64,000 nt of DNA from Magicicada septendecula (lineage: Eukaryota; Arthropoda; Insecta; Hemiptera; Cicadidae), in assembly GCA_034769895.1 (NCBI GenBank), contig CM068372.1, positions 433,211,958-433,275,957 on the forward strand. The letters are read 5' to 3'. Position numbers and translations under genes: made by a program. Below are positions 22,797-34,778 of the stretch, one piece after another; position 1 is the first letter of the stretch, and every line of letters starts with the position of its first letter. The notes under the pieces were generated by a model. It searched no databases, was not told the origin of the DNA, and saw nothing but the letters and a program-made list of their open reading frames with translations.

Positions 22797-23515
22797 AGGA
22801 TGAGTAACGCCATATGATCTCATTCCTCGATGAAGGGAAATATCCAACTATACCTCCTCTGGGTGGGGGATACGCAACGCCTGCGGGCTGCTAACGCGGT
22901 TCTGGAGATCGAGTGACCGGTATTAGCTGCCTTTCCTCTACTTATCATTGCAGGTAGAGGCTAAGCGACTCACTTGCCCTTGGCGTAAGAAATTACCCCT
23001 AAAGGTGGATGGCCCATAATTTGGGCAACGGCATAGATGCAGAAGGGAAGGAGAAACATTCGCATTAAAGATCCGTACGGATATCTTATCCCCAACTTCC
23101 AGGGATGATATGGAAGCCCATGCCTGGGGTAACAAGGGTAAAGACTCTAACGGTCAGAAATGAGCGGATGGGTAGCCCCTCATGTGGGGATAGTACGCAT
23201 GATGGCTAGACTTAAGCCGAAGGACAGCAGTCCTGTCACGTCCCTCTCTGCGAAAGGCTGGTAACTCTTCCAGAGTAATTAATTACTCAAATTATTCACA
23301 CTAAAAAGTTCAGAAGTAGAAAAGAGCTAAAAATCTGGATCCAACATTAAGTATATAGAACCAAGGAATGAAGCAAAGCGGATTGTAAGAATCAACCAAG
23401 ATTCATGGGATAGATTCATAACTGAAATAGAACATGATGTGCATAGTCGACAAATATTTGCATACAAAATATTAAAACATTTGACTCAATATGAGAAAGA
23501 TATGGCAATAATTTA
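22797..23515 (+). mobile_element. LINE 5' region joined to linker piece
   Basis: The first 490 bp are GC-rich non-coding sequence that I read as the 5' region of a LINE. From about 23,345 the sequence encodes RIVRINQDSWDRFITEIEHD and VHSRQIFAYKILKHL, the linker between endonuclease and reverse transcriptase. The endonuclease is missing between them, so the copy is internally deleted, and it is cut off after the linker. It lies back to back with the minus-strand LINE at 21,251-22,790. The 5'-region call is less certain than the linker. Confidence 0.6.
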
Positions 23516-24780
23516 AAGTATTATAATGCGTTGTATTTCTACAATTGTTTATAAGCCTTTTTTAACGAATGCAACTGGCTTAGAAATAGATCTACTATTA
23601 GTGATTACGAAAATTTTCTTATATTTTTAGTACTTCAGGGGAGGGGGATTGATTCCCAGAATCTTCCCCTCTAGTTATGCCACTGGTATGTATTATACTT
23701 CTCGCTTTATAAGAAACTATTTCAGACACAAACGTAATACAATAAAACATGTGCCTTCCATATGGACGCTAATTTTTAGAAATTATTCCAAGTCTTGACG
23801 AAAATTTGCATGTTGTAAATTTACTCAAATATTTCAGTTCAGTATCATGAATTAAAGTTGCTATTTCAATTAATATTTAAAAAATTCAACAAGTTAAAAA
23901 TGTGAGAATATCACATTTGCACAGGAGTAATTTTGCATTGTTTACGATTGACTGTACGTGATGTTACAAGGGTTTGTCACTTGTTAATTTAATTTACCTG
24001 AATGTCGGGATACTCTCGATCTTTACTTGTATGGTACGCGATGAAAACAATTTAAAAACTAAGTATCAACATATTCACTGAAAGACATTCTGTTTCTAAT
24101 CAACGTACCAAATTAATTACGTTTATATTAACTTTTACAAAACATATTGCATTGCAGATATGTTACGCTGATGAAATAAATAGTAGGCCTGCCACATCCC
24201 TGAGTGCGTACGTGGTTCTGGCCACACGGCGCGCAAAACTGTTCCAGACTTTTACAAATCATAATGTGCGGCATAGGTATGTAACGTTCTGGACTTTCTG
24301 AGATTGTCTGTGCTCCTGTCCAGACGTTTTCACCACTACTCTACTAGGATCTAGGTCCGCTAGCTCGCTACACCCCTCCCTTGTTTTGCTTCACAAACAT
24401 CTCACCATTTTACCGCATGTATTACTAAAAACTCATTAAATTCAGAGACCTTTATTGTAATCATGAGAAATATGGTAGCCTTAATCATAATAGTTTGAAA
24501 TAGCTTATCTGCTCTAATCTTCTGTTGTCTGGAACACTTTTGGCCTTATGAGTTCCACTATCTATATAGCCATAACTTTTGTTTCAGTAATTGATAATTT
24601 TAAACTACGTTTAATGCATAGTTGTTGTATTTGATATAAGAACCTTAAAATTTATTTTTTGTTTTTCCGATCACAGTCTGGTCGTCAGCTAATAAGATTA
24701 GGTAAGTATAGCGTTATCTTTTAAATAAATGCCTCATCTGCAATTTTCTCTCCAATTTGTTACAATATGGTTCATGTAAA
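23516..24780. other. Mostly AT-rich stretch
   Basis: A G-rich patch at about 23,635-23,690 looks like common repeat sequence. A GC-richer patch with GGCGCGC lies at about 24,190-24,370. No gene or promoter could be supported. Confidence 0.45.
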
Positions 24781-26010
24781 TAAATATTACAAATATATTA
24801 CAATATTATAAATATGGTTTTGATATTAAATAAAGTAGGCGACAGGCCGCAACCCTCCTTTACTTACACCCCTGTTAGTTTTACCGGATTACATCGTTTA
24901 CCATTTGTGCTGATATGTAACTGTTTCTCTTCAAACGTTTTGTATTGCTCTTATGGTGTGTGGTAGATACCCTCTAATAAAAGGGTTCATAATTGTCCAT
25001 AGTATTGTCCAGTTAAAAAGCGTTTTAAACACTTTGAAAGCGATGCAAGTACAAAACATATATTATCGACGTTTCTCAATTATCTACAGTGAGGTGAAAG
25101 TCTCGTCTATTGTACTTTTGCCTTTTCTGAATCCCAAATGTTCTTCACCTATTAAATTTTTCATTATCATCCTTTAAGCCTGTTATTTAGAATTTTTACA
25201 CATATTTTGTAGGCTGTGTTGAGTAAATGTATGCCTTTGTAGATCTCAAATACCTTCCAGAATATGTTGAAAATGTGTACCAAACGCAATGGTAAGATAG
25301 TGCCGCTACAATTCCACTATTCTTCATTGCTGCTGCCTTTCGGTATTTTACTAAGTAAAGAGCTTTAGTTAATTTATATAATTTTAAGTTATCTAATCCC
25401 CTTGTGTCCACAACGTGTCCACCCTTATTTATTATTTTCTTCTATACCACAGAATCTTATAATATTGTATTCAGTCTTTCTCTTTTCTGGTGTTACTCAT
25501 GAAGTGCTCCTCTCTGAGTTGTTCATCGTTGTCATTTTGGTTGCCACTATGTAACTTTGTATACACCGTGTCTTATGTTACTGATGAAAAGGTCCCACGA
25601 CTCTTCGTGTGCTTGTTTAACTATTTGTTTTGCTCTGTTCCTTTTTTGTCGCTGGTTTTCTTTGTTTTTTTTTCCGACGGCTTTGCAATGCATTTTCTGT
25701 TGGTTCTATCATCTATTGCTTCTACTATGTCATGTCACTATTATAGTCTTGTTTTTCTGAAATTCTGTTTCGTGACTAGGGATATTTTACAGTTGTTCTG
25801 ATGTTTGTCCCTTTGCGTTCTACGTTATTTTTGCTTTCTAATTTGTTTAGCGCGACATTTATATAATAGACTAATACTTTGTTTAAAGTAGATGAACTTT
25901 GTAGACCTATTCCTGGCTCCCTTGTTGGGTTGACTGTTTCTGTTCCATTTGGGTACATATCCATTTTGCATACTACCTAGTGCGTTTCCCCCACCTACAC
26001 ATCATTACAA
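24781..26010 (-). pseudogene. LINE linker and reverse transcriptase, decayed
   Basis: Reading the minus strand from about 25,860 down: a basic linker with HEESWDLFISNI (about 25,590), then IYKGIHLLNTAYKICVKILN (about 25,240-25,190), KRQKYNRRDF matching the FRKGRSTIDE block, FKVFKTLFNWTILWTIMN (about 25,020), VSKGGLRPVAYFI matching GVRQGCGLSPTLFNI (about 24,850). Stops and frameshifts occur throughout. The catalytic YADD box and everything after it are missing at the left edge. It is related to, but not the same copy as, the fragment at 21,251-22,790. Confidence 0.78.
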
Positions 26011-26084
26011 CTGCATGGGGTTTTGATCTGTTACAACTGCATTTTCTCCAATAATTTCTACACTATTGTGTATTACACCTTGCA

Positions 26085-26735
26085 ATATAATAGGCCAGAA
26101 ATTCAACTTTAAGATCTCAAATACTAAGACATAAGTGATGGTTTTCCTAGGGAAGAACCATGTTAAGAACAAAAATTGTAATTGATAATAGTGGTGTGGA
26201 GCAAGTATCACATTTTAATTATTTGGATGTGATATCTCATATAAGAAGTATAACGATATTGAGAGAAATTTAAATAAATTTAGTTATACCTGTGGAAAAA
26301 TAAAACGATTACAGAAGAATAAAACGCAGACGAAGACACAGCTAAAATTCTATAAGCTCGTGGCTGTGCCGACTTTAATGTATGGACTCTCATCCAAAAA
26401 AATATTTCAAAATTACAAGCCTCAGAAATGATATTTTTAAGAGCAGTTAAGGGATGTAGTTTGAGAAGTCGTCTACGAAACGACGACATAAGGATAGACG
26501 TGAAGTTACAGTCCGTTCTCGAGAGAATAAAAGAATACGGGCAGAATTGGAGGGCCCTTGAGGAACGTATGGTAGACTCGCGTATTCCTAAACGAGCGTT
26601 CGAATATAGGCTAGGCCAGTGGGGAGAAGAGATAGTGTAATACCCTGGGAAAATAGTCAAAGACTCTGTGAAGTCGGGAAGGGCTACAGACCAAGCCATG
26701 GAGTGAAAAAGAAGAGGACTATTCTGTATTGGTCT
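26085..26735 (+). pseudogene. LINE reverse transcriptase C-terminal half
   Basis: The plus strand encodes FKISNTKT, VEQVSHFNYL (frameshift), SYKKYNDIERNLNKFSYTCG, QLKFYKLVAVPTLMYG, and an open stretch of 70 codons at 26,428-26,640 with MIFLRAVKGCSLRSRLRND and RIKEYGQNWRALEERM then DSRIPKRAFEYR. These blocks follow the catalytic core of LINE pol. The piece lies between two minus-strand LINE pieces, so it probably inserted into an older copy. Stops and frameshifts exclude function. Confidence 0.82.
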
Positions 26736-27230
26736 ATTCCCCACTGTACCATTAAAATCGCCTGCCAAAATTATCTGACCTGTGTTGTTGGTAGCATCTA
26801 TTATTTCCTGCAGTTGTCATAAAAAAGCTATCGATCCTTCTAACTGTCCTTCTGGCGCATGTACCGATATGATTGTTACTTTTTTGCTGTACAATTTTAT
26901 TTGCTCAATATCCTAATATATTTCTAATCGGTTACATTATTTTTCCATTTTTAGTGTGTCTACAGTGACATCATTTTACTTCCTCTTTCTTATCTAGGTA
27001 CATCATTGTACACAATAATAAAATTTTCAATAATTTGTTTTGTTTGGTTTACGTAATATATGCAAAACTCTTTGTTCTGTTTCTTCAAAACATTTGCTAT
27101 TCCTTTGAAATTACTACTCGTAATTATTTCGCCATCCGATTTCTCCTGTTCTTTTTACAGCCATCTTTGCTTACAGGAATGTTATTACTGTTTTTTCTCA
27201 ACTGCTTAGTGAAGCTTCCCTGATTTCTAT
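26736..27230 (-). pseudogene. LINE endonuclease domain fragment
   Basis: The minus strand encodes IIVYNDVP (about 27,010), then LYSKKVTIISVHAPEG, a stop, and QIILAGDFNGTVGN ending at about 26,740. The AGDFNG motif carries a catalytic residue of the apurinic-type endonuclease that nicks target DNA for non-LTR elements. The frame is cut exactly where the plus-strand fragment at 26,085-26,735 begins. Together with 24,781-26,010 it may be one minus-strand element split by that insertion. Confidence 0.72.
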
Positions 27231-27370
27231 ATAGCTGTACCAATTACTGTGAAGGGCTTTCTTTAACACATATTAAATCCTTAAATTCGTAATGACCGTC
27301 AATCAATGAATTTTTCAGTGAAGGGTTTGTGAGGATCGGTCAAAAATAACACAAATTTTAACTAATTTGT

Positions 27371-27407
27371 GTCGACGTTCCGACAATGTTTATGCCATCA
27401 TCAGGAC
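27371..27407 (-). ncRNA. Decayed hammerhead-like motif, left arm
   Basis: Minus strand: stem I GTC/GAC, CTGATGA (27,404-27,398), extra T, stem II GGCA/TGTC around TAAACAT, then GGAA in place of GAAA, CG and TC. The invariant A after G is changed, so self-cleavage is unlikely. Confidence 0.55.
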
Positions 27408-28282
27408 CTGTGTACGAATACAAAAGAAATATCAAACACAACAGAACAATTATTTGGGCGAACGTGTTCGTGTATGTGAATGTGTGCGCGTGCGTATGAA
27501 TGTATCATTGTATATGTGAAGGAGTTGAGATAATTTGTTTACACCTTCAAATGTTTTCTTTAAGCAAACCGGCAAATTATAATATCACAGAACTTAATTT
27601 ATACACTATTACAATTTAAATTGGTATATGTAATGATATTTTTAATTAATTATAAAAGCAATAATTAACAATTAGATATTAGATTGGTACAGAAAACGTT
27701 TATACATATAGCAGTCAACATATAGCATATTAAAATATATTATTACTAAAAACAGATTGAGGGATGTTCAACTATGTAATTATTAAAAGTTATTTTAATA
27801 TGTTTCACTCACTACTGGTATTAAAGACAATCATAATTTATAAACGTACAAATTACACAATAACTGTAAACCTTTACGACCTTATATCAGATAGCTGACA
27901 TAATGTTACAAACACAAATTTATGGTAAATTTATCTAACAAGTAAACTTAGATAATAATTGTAATCATATTGTTGTAAATTATAGTCCAGGGTACTATAG
28001 AATATTGTAAATTTATGTATATTGGCCTATAATTACATATAGGAATTTAAATTGTAATAGTGTATAAATTAAGTTCTGTGACATTATAATTTTCTCGTTT
28101 GTTTAAAGAAAACATTTGAAGATGTAAACAAATTATCTCAACTCCTTCACATATACAATGATGCATTCATACGCACGCACACGCGTTGCGCACACACACG
28201 CACACGCACTCACAAACACGATCACGTTCACCCAAATAATTGTTCTGTTGTGTTTGACATTTCTTTTGTATTCATACGCAGG

Positions 28283-28319
28283 TCCCGATTAAGGCAATAA
28301 ACATTGTCGAAACGTCGAC
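28283..28319 (+). ncRNA. Decayed hammerhead-like motif, right arm
   Basis: Plus strand mirror of the left-arm motif. Here GAAACGTC is intact but the CTGATGA core has become CCGATTA. The two arms have thus lost different invariant bases, which points to an intact ancestor. Confidence 0.5.
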
Positions 28320-28382
28320 ACAAATAAGTTAAAATTTGTGTTATTTTTGACCGATCCTCACTAACCCTTCACTGAAAAATTT

Positions 28383-31300
28383 AACACACATTGTTTGGTA
28401 GTCCAGTTTTATTCGTCCAACATGATATCACTTTATTTTAGAAATTGTCTAAAATGTCCAACATTTAAGACTATTTTTTGTGCTGGATGGTGATGTGACT
28501 TGGCATTTAGATAACGACTTGTCTGTCTGTGTATGTCGGGTTTCTGTGAACAGCATACCCCAATATTCATATCGATTAGGAAAGTAGGCCAAATCTTACC
28601 GTCGGCGAAAAGCAAGTTTCCTCTTTCAACTCCTGGCGTCTATAAGGTCCCAAGCAGTTCTGGTGACGTGTACATTGGAAAAGTGTAGAGACAGGCGGTA
28701 GCAACAGAGCAAGAATATATGAGACACACGGATAAAAACACATAGAGAAATCAAAAGTGTGTTAAACCAATAAACATTTCTGTTTTATACACCGTGTTCA
28801 TATACGTTCATAGAGGACAATAAATTTATTGAGTTTACTTTGTTACATAAAGAAGACTATTGTTGGATTACACAAAATACTTTTTCCGGTAGTATGTGTG
28901 CCACAAGTAGTAGTATTGCCACAAGTCGTAAAGCATTTTCATATTTTATTTCACCAACAAACGTCTGTAATGTCTAACGAAATTAATGTGACGTCTTGTC
29001 TTTACTGATTTTTGCCTTTGATTCTACTCAATTCACTAAGAGTATACGCAATAACTAGATTGAGTCATTGATCAGAATTGATCATAAAGACCATTCAGCA
29101 GTAATTTAATGTTGACTGTAATCAACCCATCCCTACTTTTAAGAAATTCGTTTTCTAGTTTCAAAAAATGTATCAACTAAAGATTATAAAAACTACAAAT
29201 TGGAGCATATTTTGTAATACTGATTAAATCTTAAGATACAGAATACTTTACATTTTATCTCAACTTCTCACAGATGTGGTAAACTACCAGAACCGCTTAC
29301 TCCGAAACTGTAGGGAAAATTGGTTTTCTTAATTCATTTGGTAAGTATAGGGCATTTACAAGATACTTACCAAACTTTGCAAAATTAATTATTTTAATAA
29401 GATAATAAATAAATTTTGCAAATAACTCTAACCAATTACCACTGTTCTCCTAATTATGAGAACACTGTACCAGAGCTGTTACATTCCTAACAGAAAACAT
29501 GTAAAATTTATCAACAGCATTTATTCTTAAATACATCCTTGATACAGAAATGAATACAAAGTATTAGTTTAATTAATTTACTGTTTAAGGTGTATTATTG
29601 TGTCTACATCCTCGTATTTTGAAGTAGATATTATACAGTGAAATCGCTGTTTAAAAATTACTGTTAAATAGATAAAAACATTCTTACAATGTTCAGAGGA
29701 AAGAGGCATTAGGCAACACCTATTCCTAGTAGAAATTTTATGCAATAGCAGTAGTAAATATCAAAATTGTACTATCGTTTAAGGTATCTTAAAAGCCAAG
29801 CTTAATTTTAAATAACTATGTTGTAAAAAAATTACAAATACAAAATTTGGGAAGAAGAAACGTAAATTGTTTACTGTGAAACATTAATATTTCAATTCAA
29901 AATGTGTAGAAAAATTTAGTTCAACTATGTTTACTGTTCAGCCGTAACTAATAGATGTTTCTGTAATAAACATTTCTAAAGAAATTGAAAAACACTTTAT
30001 TATTTAATGTTTTCTATCATGGGAATATTATTAGCCCTACATATGATGTTCTTAAATACTTCAATTACCAAAATTGAATTATCAATTTTTATATTGTGAA
30101 GTTTGTTTATTACATTTATGCAGTATGATTTAGGATAACTTAAATTTTGAAATAATTATTTGTATTTTTACTTACTATTTTCCGACTAGACACTGTATTC
30201 AACTATATACAAACAAAATGTGCAAAAATGGTATGAATCCAAAAGATTTCTTTTTGTAGTATATCTCTTTTTCTTATATTTTACTAGTTTCGTAAAACTA
30301 ATTAATGACAAATACTTGATTGTTACCTAAAATAGAATGTTACAAAACGTGAAGTCATATATAAACATCAGTATATATTTAAGATTGAAAGTAAATGTGA
30401 TATCATATAAAGAGAATAAATATATAAAACACTTTCAGAAGCAAGCAATATTGAAAATCTGAAGTGTTTCCGGGAACTCTGCTCTTTGGATCAGCATATT
30501 TGAATATTGTTTGACTGGCTTATGACGAAACACATTTGATATGACTTGCTTATTTTTGTCGTTTCAGTTGACAGAAGTTGTTGGATGCTCAGAACACAGA
30601 ATAATATTTTATCTGCCATCCAACTCTGGAAAAAGTACATGCCCTGTGGAAGATAACCTTCCTTTACTATAGTCAAATATAAAATAAATACGTAAATTAT
30701 ATATTGCTTTATATGAAGTTTCAGTAGTAGTATAATTAAACTATCTGTTATTATGAAATTACTGTTTAAAACGACAATTTTCTATCAAATCGTAACTGGA
30801 ATCAAAACGGATTCATTTTATATGTTTTGCAGTTTACATGGGAACTAAATTCCGTTTAAAACGCTGATTAGGACTTAACGTTGACTTTTGTTACGTATGC
30901 TTTTACTGTTCACACCCTGATACAGCTTACCCGCTGTATTCTACACTACTTATAATATTTCTGCTACCCGGTGATATTAAGCTGCATTTTATAGAAATTT
31001 TGCCGTACAAATAGCATAAGAACTGACAAATACAAACTAAGTAAATTAGCACTTACGTTGTTGTTTTTGCATTTAATGTCATTGTCCTTTTATATAAAAA
31101 CATTCAATTTTAGTAACTAAAAAATATAACAGTCAGTGAAGCAAGTAGTTTATTCCTTCTATTTTTTAAAACTGGTATAATTTTTTATTTAATAAAATTT
31201 AATTGAAAAAAATGTTCATTTTGTTGTTGATATGAATGGACATACTTATATAACTTGTGTCTACAATGTTTTAGGTCGAGTAATTTTATTCTACTCTAGC

Positions 31301-32640
31301 TTGAAACTGTTATATTCTATAACATATTCTTTCCTTATTATAGTTTAAAGTAAGCAGCAAATTAGATCGTGCTTAATAACACTTCCAAATATGGTAACAC
31401 ACAAATAGCCATAAAACACTTTGTTAATGATAGTGGTAAACTTTGTTTCCTAAATTTTCTGATGCCTTCAGAATCTTCCGGTAACCAAAGGAAGTCGAGG
31501 TGCATTCTGGAACGTTCTACTTGCCCTCTACATAACGCATTACGTCGATTTCAAGGAGTTTTTGCGTCACACAATAAATTGGTGTGATATGTTATATTCT
31601 CAGTTTAGCATTTCGCATCAATAAATTAATTAGAATTACCTGATTAAGTCCGCTCTTATTTTTCTGCCGTCATTCCGGGGTTAGCACTGTTCCGTCCTAC
31701 AGAGGTAGTTCCAACTGTGCCTCTTTCGTATTTACCACCTAATTCTCGGTCTCCGCACGGTTCTTCAACCGATCAGGTGATAGTTTAAGGCCTAGTTTAG
31801 AATCCTTTCTGTATTTTAGACACGTGTTCTTTCCAGATTTCTGAATACATTTCTGCCTGTAGTGCAGATTGAGTGTTTCAACTAGGCCTATTGAATATTT
31901 AAATCCTGTATAACGTTACATTTTTGCAGTCTATCTTCTTAACACAGCCTTTCACTAACCTAAAAAACTTCACTTCTGATGACCCCATCTGTCTAAGATT
32001 TCTTTCCCTAGTTGCTCAACATTCTGAACCAAATACCAATGTGGAAACTGCATTCACCTAAATTTAGCTGAAAGCATTTAAATGACATATTCTTAAAGAG
32101 TTGTTTTAATAGTAATACATTTTTTGTAATGTATTAATAATTTTGCTGATATTTATGTCTCCTTTGTAAAACATGACGCAGCCTAACTAAGGAAGATGTT
32201 AGATTAGTTCTAAAATAGTATTCGTAATGACAGTCTTAGTTCTTATAGAATAATTACAAGGAAATGCCATGGTTTTAGTTTTTGTTAAATATATTTTTAT
32301 TACTGAACGGAACTCGACTGCTAAAGTTAAATTTCTAATGTAAATAATTTTATTAGATAATTTGATTTCTTAAGAAACATAAGGGAAATTAAGATGGATA
32401 TTTTACCGATTAGATAGAAACAACATTCTTTTTCAACGCTGATTAAGACTTGAAATTTAGTATTTGTGATACGAATGCGATCAGTGTTTATACAACAATA
32501 TAGCTTTTACTCTATGTGTGTTACCCACTATATTGCTCATGTACGCTGAAGGAACGTTTGGCTTTATCTTTTATAGCACATGAATTTCTACCATGAGACA
32601 GTGGAAGATCAAATATGATTCCTTGTTCTAAGGAGGCAAC
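28383..32640. other. Long AT-rich stretch, nothing recognised
   Basis: Both strands contain only short frames with no family resemblance. No tandem array, terminal repeat or RNA gene was recognised. A patch of average composition lies at 31,640-31,900. Confidence 0.5.
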
Positions 32641-33170
32641 GGTTTCTGTCAACACAAATGTCTGTGCATCGCGAACGGGAGGCGGGGCTGTCCTGTCCCT
32701 GGTAAAGCTGCACGAGGTGCAGTGAATCCGAAGATGTGCTACATGTCTGGGAACTAGTGTTCTCTTGCCTGGAAAAGGGGCCTCCACGGGTTCCGTTCTT
32801 TGGATGCGATGCAATACCACTTACGCATCTATCAAAGGCGCGCGGGCGGAGCTAGCGTGATTCAGGAGCGATCCCTGATGGTTCCCGGGAAGGAACCCTA
32901 AAGACAACGGTTGGTTATCACCGCCGATGGCCTCCGTGGGTCCAAGAACCCATCCAGTTACGCTTTACTGCTTTCGAGCGTAGAGGGTACGCCTTCCTTC
33001 GTTGGCATCGGCACTTATGGCTGGGAAATGGGCGTATCGCTGCGCAAATGGTAAAGTGTTTTAGCCTGACTCCTAGTAGCGCCTTGCAAACGGGAACCAG
33101 GGCATGCATGTCCTGCCCAGCAGCTGGGTTGGGACTCTCACACCTCTCATGCTTTTCGTATGCTTGAAAA
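32641..33170. repeat. GC-rich island, probable repeat fragment
   Basis: About 500 bp of clearly higher GC and CpG content than its surroundings, with sharp edges. Frames of 99 codons (32,521-32,820) and 63 codons (32,918-33,109) on the minus strand show no known domain. Its composition resembles the LINE 5' region at 22,797-23,290, so a repeat-derived origin is likely, but a CpG-island promoter cannot be excluded. Confidence 0.4.
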
Positions 33171-33542
33171 GCATAAGAAAAATGTTAAGAGAGTTACAAT
33201 TAAATTTTCATATATAGTCAGTTAAAGGAAAATCAGAAAGGAGGTTTATTAAACGATTTATTAACTTTCGGAGAGAAAATTCCTGTTGTCCATGAAGTAC
33301 ACAGTCCAACCGTAGTATCTTCGCCCGCTTGTTCCCCCTCTTCTACGGACTGGCGACTGTGTTCACGATAGTCTACGTGACATATGCTGCTCAGCGACGT
33401 ACTTAATAATAGAACCATGGGATTAATGTCATCAATGTTAAAGGAACAAGTACTGTTATTTAAGTTTACACGTGGTATTATATAATTTACGGAAAGAGAA
33501 ACATATTGCCGAAAATTGTAAGTGGCTTTACGTATTTTTAAC

Positions 33543-33546
<4 letters not shown>
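33171..33546. other. Stretch with no recognised gene
   Basis: A minus-strand frame running to 33,607 crosses a CA repeat and has no recognised domain. Nothing else stands out. Confidence 0.4.

Positions 33547-33579
<33 letters not shown>
33547..33579. repeat. (CA)n microsatellite
   Basis: About 16 uninterrupted CA units. Confidence 0.95.
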
Positions 33580-33908
33580 ACACATCAAAACAAACACGAT
33601 TGTGCAACTAGAACCTGATAAATAAATATGTAAATCGGTGTGGACTAGGCGAAGAGAGAAGATCAATTCTCATCCTTTACCTAACACAAAAGATACACAA
33701 AAGACGAGGAGCATAACCACCCATATATCGAAGCTCAAACTTTGCTCCTGTAAAGGAGGATCGAATTAATAACCTACGTCAGGTGTCGCCGTGTCCCGGT
33801 AGCTGGGCCTGTGACATTCGCCAGCAATGTGCTCAACGCAGCAACAACCTTGGTGGCTTTCTCCGAGTAGTACCAGACCAATTCCGAGAACAAAAGTATG
33901 TAATAAAA

Positions 33909-33910
<2 letters not shown>

Positions 33911-33943
<33 letters not shown>

Positions 33944-33951
33944 CACAGTAA
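33911..33951. repeat. (TAA)n microsatellite
   Basis: About twelve AAT/TAA units followed by an imperfect continuation. Confidence 0.93.
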
Positions 33952-34776
33952 TAATAATATCAAACAAAAATGTTAAAAAGTTTATAGACACTCTGAAATG
34001 TGAAGCAATTTTGAGCAATAGTTTGTCACCTGATTCACGAGGGCTGAAACTGAACATACTGGTATACATTCGCTATTGAAGCATAGTCTTCATCGTATGA
34101 ACGTCAGTGTCGTTTATCACGAGTCAGTAGGCCTAAAGTACATACGGAATGATGCGTCGTTACAGATGGCCCAGGCTGGAGACCACGCAACTTACTGGAC
34201 GACCTCACAGTATTTTAATTTGATATAGAGTTTTGCTAAACTATACTGGCGGTTTCACTCCTAGCCTCAGGTATTAAAATATTATTTTCTGACCTTGGAA
34301 CAGTTGGCATATACCTGTCTATGAGGAAAGCAGCTATGCCTTACCTCTTTTCCAGCCTTGGTCGGTGTCTGCCACTGAGGCCTCTTAATGGTCATTACAA
34401 AACCTAACTTAAATGGAACATAAAACTACGAAAGGATAATCTGAAGGCATGACGAAAATACGTGGCATAAACTCAGTCTCGCCCTCAGCACATCCTGTAG
34501 ACTTGCTGGCCTCAACCACAGTGGGTCGCAACACCTTTGTATGGAGTTGTGGTCCGGTGTAGAATCTCGGAGGAGTAAATTTGTGGAATAGGAAGCAGGA
34601 GCACCGACCTTGTGACAAGGCAGTGAGACAGCATCCTGCCTGCCCCAATGTGTTTAGGAAGTTGATTGTGTCGACGATTGTACATAGTTGATTCTTGGAA
34701 TCATCACACCAGCACCGAATCAGAAAACTTGCTTGTTTTGTTTGCATTTAAGTAGTATGTGTACAGATTTTATATA
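33952..34776. other. Stretch with an unassigned 112-codon frame
   Basis: A minus-strand frame at 34,409-34,747 is open for 112 codons in sequence of average GC content. It is cysteine-rich but shows no motif I recognise, and no splice or promoter context supports it. It could be repeat sequence. Nothing else was seen. Confidence 0.3.
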
Positions 34777-34778
34777 TA

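Larger units (their letters stand above)
27309..28382. mobile_element. Inverted-repeat element with decayed hammerhead motifs
   Basis: Arms at 27,309-27,634 and 28,031-28,382 are clear reverse complements (sum of paired positions 55,690), with an AT-rich centre of about 400 bp and no coding sequence. Both outer ends read TTTTTCAGTGAAGGGTT inward. Each arm has a hammerhead-like motif and an alternating GT/CA tract. The layout resembles the palindrome at 1-1,089, so a Penelope-like terminal-repeat pair or a derived non-autonomous element is plausible. No target duplication was recognised. Confidence 0.78.

Noticed and set aside
33233-33607. 124-codon minus-strand frame
   Set aside because: It starts in a CA microsatellite and shows no domain.
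34409-34747. 112-codon Cys-rich minus-strand frame
   Set aside because: No motif I can name and no gene context; noted in the region entry but not called a gene.
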